From: Deltaproteobacteria bacterium
GTDB taxonomy: Bacteria; Desulfobacterota; Desulfobacteria; Desulfobacterales; Desulfatirhabdiaceae
NCBI GenBank assembly: GCA_026388755.1
Contig: JAPLJE010000536.1
Coordinates: 1 to 7,872 of the forward strand
DNA length: 7,872 nt
Reading direction: 5' to 3'
Position numbers and translations under genes: made by a program
Notes under the pieces: generated by a model
Told to the model about the DNA's origin: nothing
Database searches by the model: none
What the model saw: only the letters and a program-made list of their open reading frames with translations
Part shown: one piece after another, positions 7,045 to 7,872 of the stretch
Numbering within the stretch: position 1 is the stretch's first letter
How the letters are laid out: each line of letters starts with the position of its first letter

Positions 7045-7872
7045 CTAAACCATACCTTTTATAAACTCAACCACCTTTGCTTCGATGGCGTCTCGTACGC
7101 AGCGCATGGCATTCAAATCTTCCGGCTCGGTAAAATTCCACAATTCATGAGGGATGTCATCCTGCGCCACGACGGTGTCGTCTCTACCCATCGAAATGAT
7201 CCGCTCGGGTTTTTTCGTTGCCAACACCGCGTTTATCGATTCTGTCTGGCGGAATCCCATATCAATCCCTTTTTCCTGCATGACTTCAACCATGAGGGGA
7301 TTGAGCTTTTCAGCAGGTTGGCTGCCCGCACTGAACACATCCAGCTTGTCACCTGCAAGAACCTGCGCAAATGCGCCGGCCATCTGGCTGAGGCAGGCAT
7401 TATCCCGACAGGCAAAGAGGATTTTATGTCTTCCCCGAAAAGGCTCCAGAAGGGTTCCAACCGCGGCTTGAATATCCGTACGCAGCGTTGCATGTCGTTC
7501 CATATCCCCGGGTTTTTCAATTTCCCGATAGGTCAGGCTGCCGACATACTTGGCTCCGACTGCATCATAAAAATATTTCATGGTCAGGTGCAACCCCTCA
7601 AACAGATTCTTCCCGCGAGTTGCGCCCACGGCCAAGGTATACCCCCTTCGCCATTTCCGGTTAGGGTCCGTAAGGTGGAGTTTGTATTTTCGTGCCCAGA
7701 GGGTCTGGCTTCGATCAATCAATGCCTTAAGTTGAGCCGTTGTATTGTAAAAAAAAATCGGGGTTGCGGCAACAATAACATCGGCCTTTCTGAGCAGAGG
7801 ATATATCTCATGCTTCATATCATCATCAATCGGACAAATCCCTTTTTTTTCACAGAGAACATATTCCATGCA
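7045..7872 (-). CDS. FMN-reductase/flavodoxin-like domain fused to degenerate ArsC/LMW-phosphatase-like domain, N-terminus outside window
   Basis: The frame is open to the right edge (a Cys codon at 7870-7872 precedes the ATG at 7867-7869), so the start lies beyond the window; at least 275 residues are visible. Numbering from that ATG, residues 1-140 match the NADPH-dependent FMN reductase / iron-sulfur flavoprotein family: cysteines at the left end (window-edge Cys, C6, C12), CPIDDDM, then ADVIVAATPIFFYNTTAQLKALIDR, the flavin-binding loop and helix. Residues 148-274 resemble arsenate reductase/LMW tyrosine phosphatase: KILFACRDNACLSQMAGAFA, VFSAGSQP, LNPLMVEVMQEKGID, IISMGRDD, WNFTEPED and VRDAIEAKV. 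The catalytic Cys would be C154, but the P-loop Arg is Leu (L160, codon 7390-7392), the Cys usual after MG is Arg (MGRDD), and the usual DP acid reads EP. The domain therefore probably lacks normal phosphatase or arsenate reductase activity. The fusion is likely a cytoplasmic redox protein of unknown substrate. A stop TAG at 7045-7047 is followed by the palindromic repeat. Confidence 0.85.
   Translation of the reverse strand, partial: CMEYVLCEKKGICPIDDDMKHEIYPLLRKADVIVAATPIFFYNTTAQLKALIDRSQTLWARKYKLHLTDPNRKWRRGYTLAVGATRGKNLFEGLHLTMKYFYDAVGAKYVGSLTYREIEKPGDMERHATLRTDIQAAVGTLLEPFRGRHKILFACRDNACLSQMAGAFAQVLAGDKLDVFSAGSQPAEKLNPLMVEVMQEKGIDMGFRQTESINAVLATKKPERIISMGRDDTVVAQDDIPHELWNFTEPEDLNAMRCVRDAIEAKVVEFIKGMV

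Overview
The window looks like chromosomal DNA from an anaerobic, sulfate-reducer-type deltaproteobacterium (Desulfobacterales/Desulfobacteraceae is the best guess). The evidence is a rubredoxin plus rubredoxin:oxygen oxidoreductase (Roo/FprA) pair, a flavodoxin/FMN-reductase fused to a low-molecular-weight phosphatase-like domain, a sigma-54 activator and a receiver/PEP-synthase-like protein. Base composition looks close to balanced throughout and no gene stands out as foreign. The taxon is inferred from gene content only; no RNA gene is present to support it.

Layout. Positions 1-3920 (+ strand) hold the 3' part of a large gene for a receiver-like plus pyruvate,phosphate dikinase N-terminal (ATP-grasp) domain protein. 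An NADP-type glutamate dehydrogenase gene (gdhA) follows 18 bp later, so the two are very probably co-transcribed. Converging on gdhA with a 10-bp gap is an NtrC-family response regulator on the - strand (3931-5313). Upstream of it is a 207-bp intergenic region with a clear rho-independent terminator (for the next operon) and a cluster of short direct and inverted repeats where the regulator promoter should be. Next on the - strand is a tight rubredoxin-roo operon (rub 6708-6866, roo 5521-6699; 8 bp apart). Upstream of rub sits a 120-bp imperfect palindrome (6901-7020) that looks like a dispersed repeat. The window ends inside a - strand gene (7045 to beyond 7872) fusing an FMN-reductase/iron-sulfur-flavoprotein-like domain to a degenerate ArsC/LMW-PTP-like domain.

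How they may work together. Rub and Roo form a known electron-transfer pair that reduces oxygen (or NO) to protect anaerobes. The flavodoxin-like fusion upstream is also a redox protein, but the palindrome separates it from rub and a shared transcript is not established. The regulator has no sensor kinase beside it in the window, so its signal and targets are unknown; its convergent position beside gdhA does not prove control of nitrogen metabolism. The most unusual points are the phosphatase-like domain with several missing catalytic residues, the palindromic element immediately upstream of rub, and the PEP-synthase-like protein that carries a receiver-like domain but lacks the canonical phosphohistidine and PEP domains.
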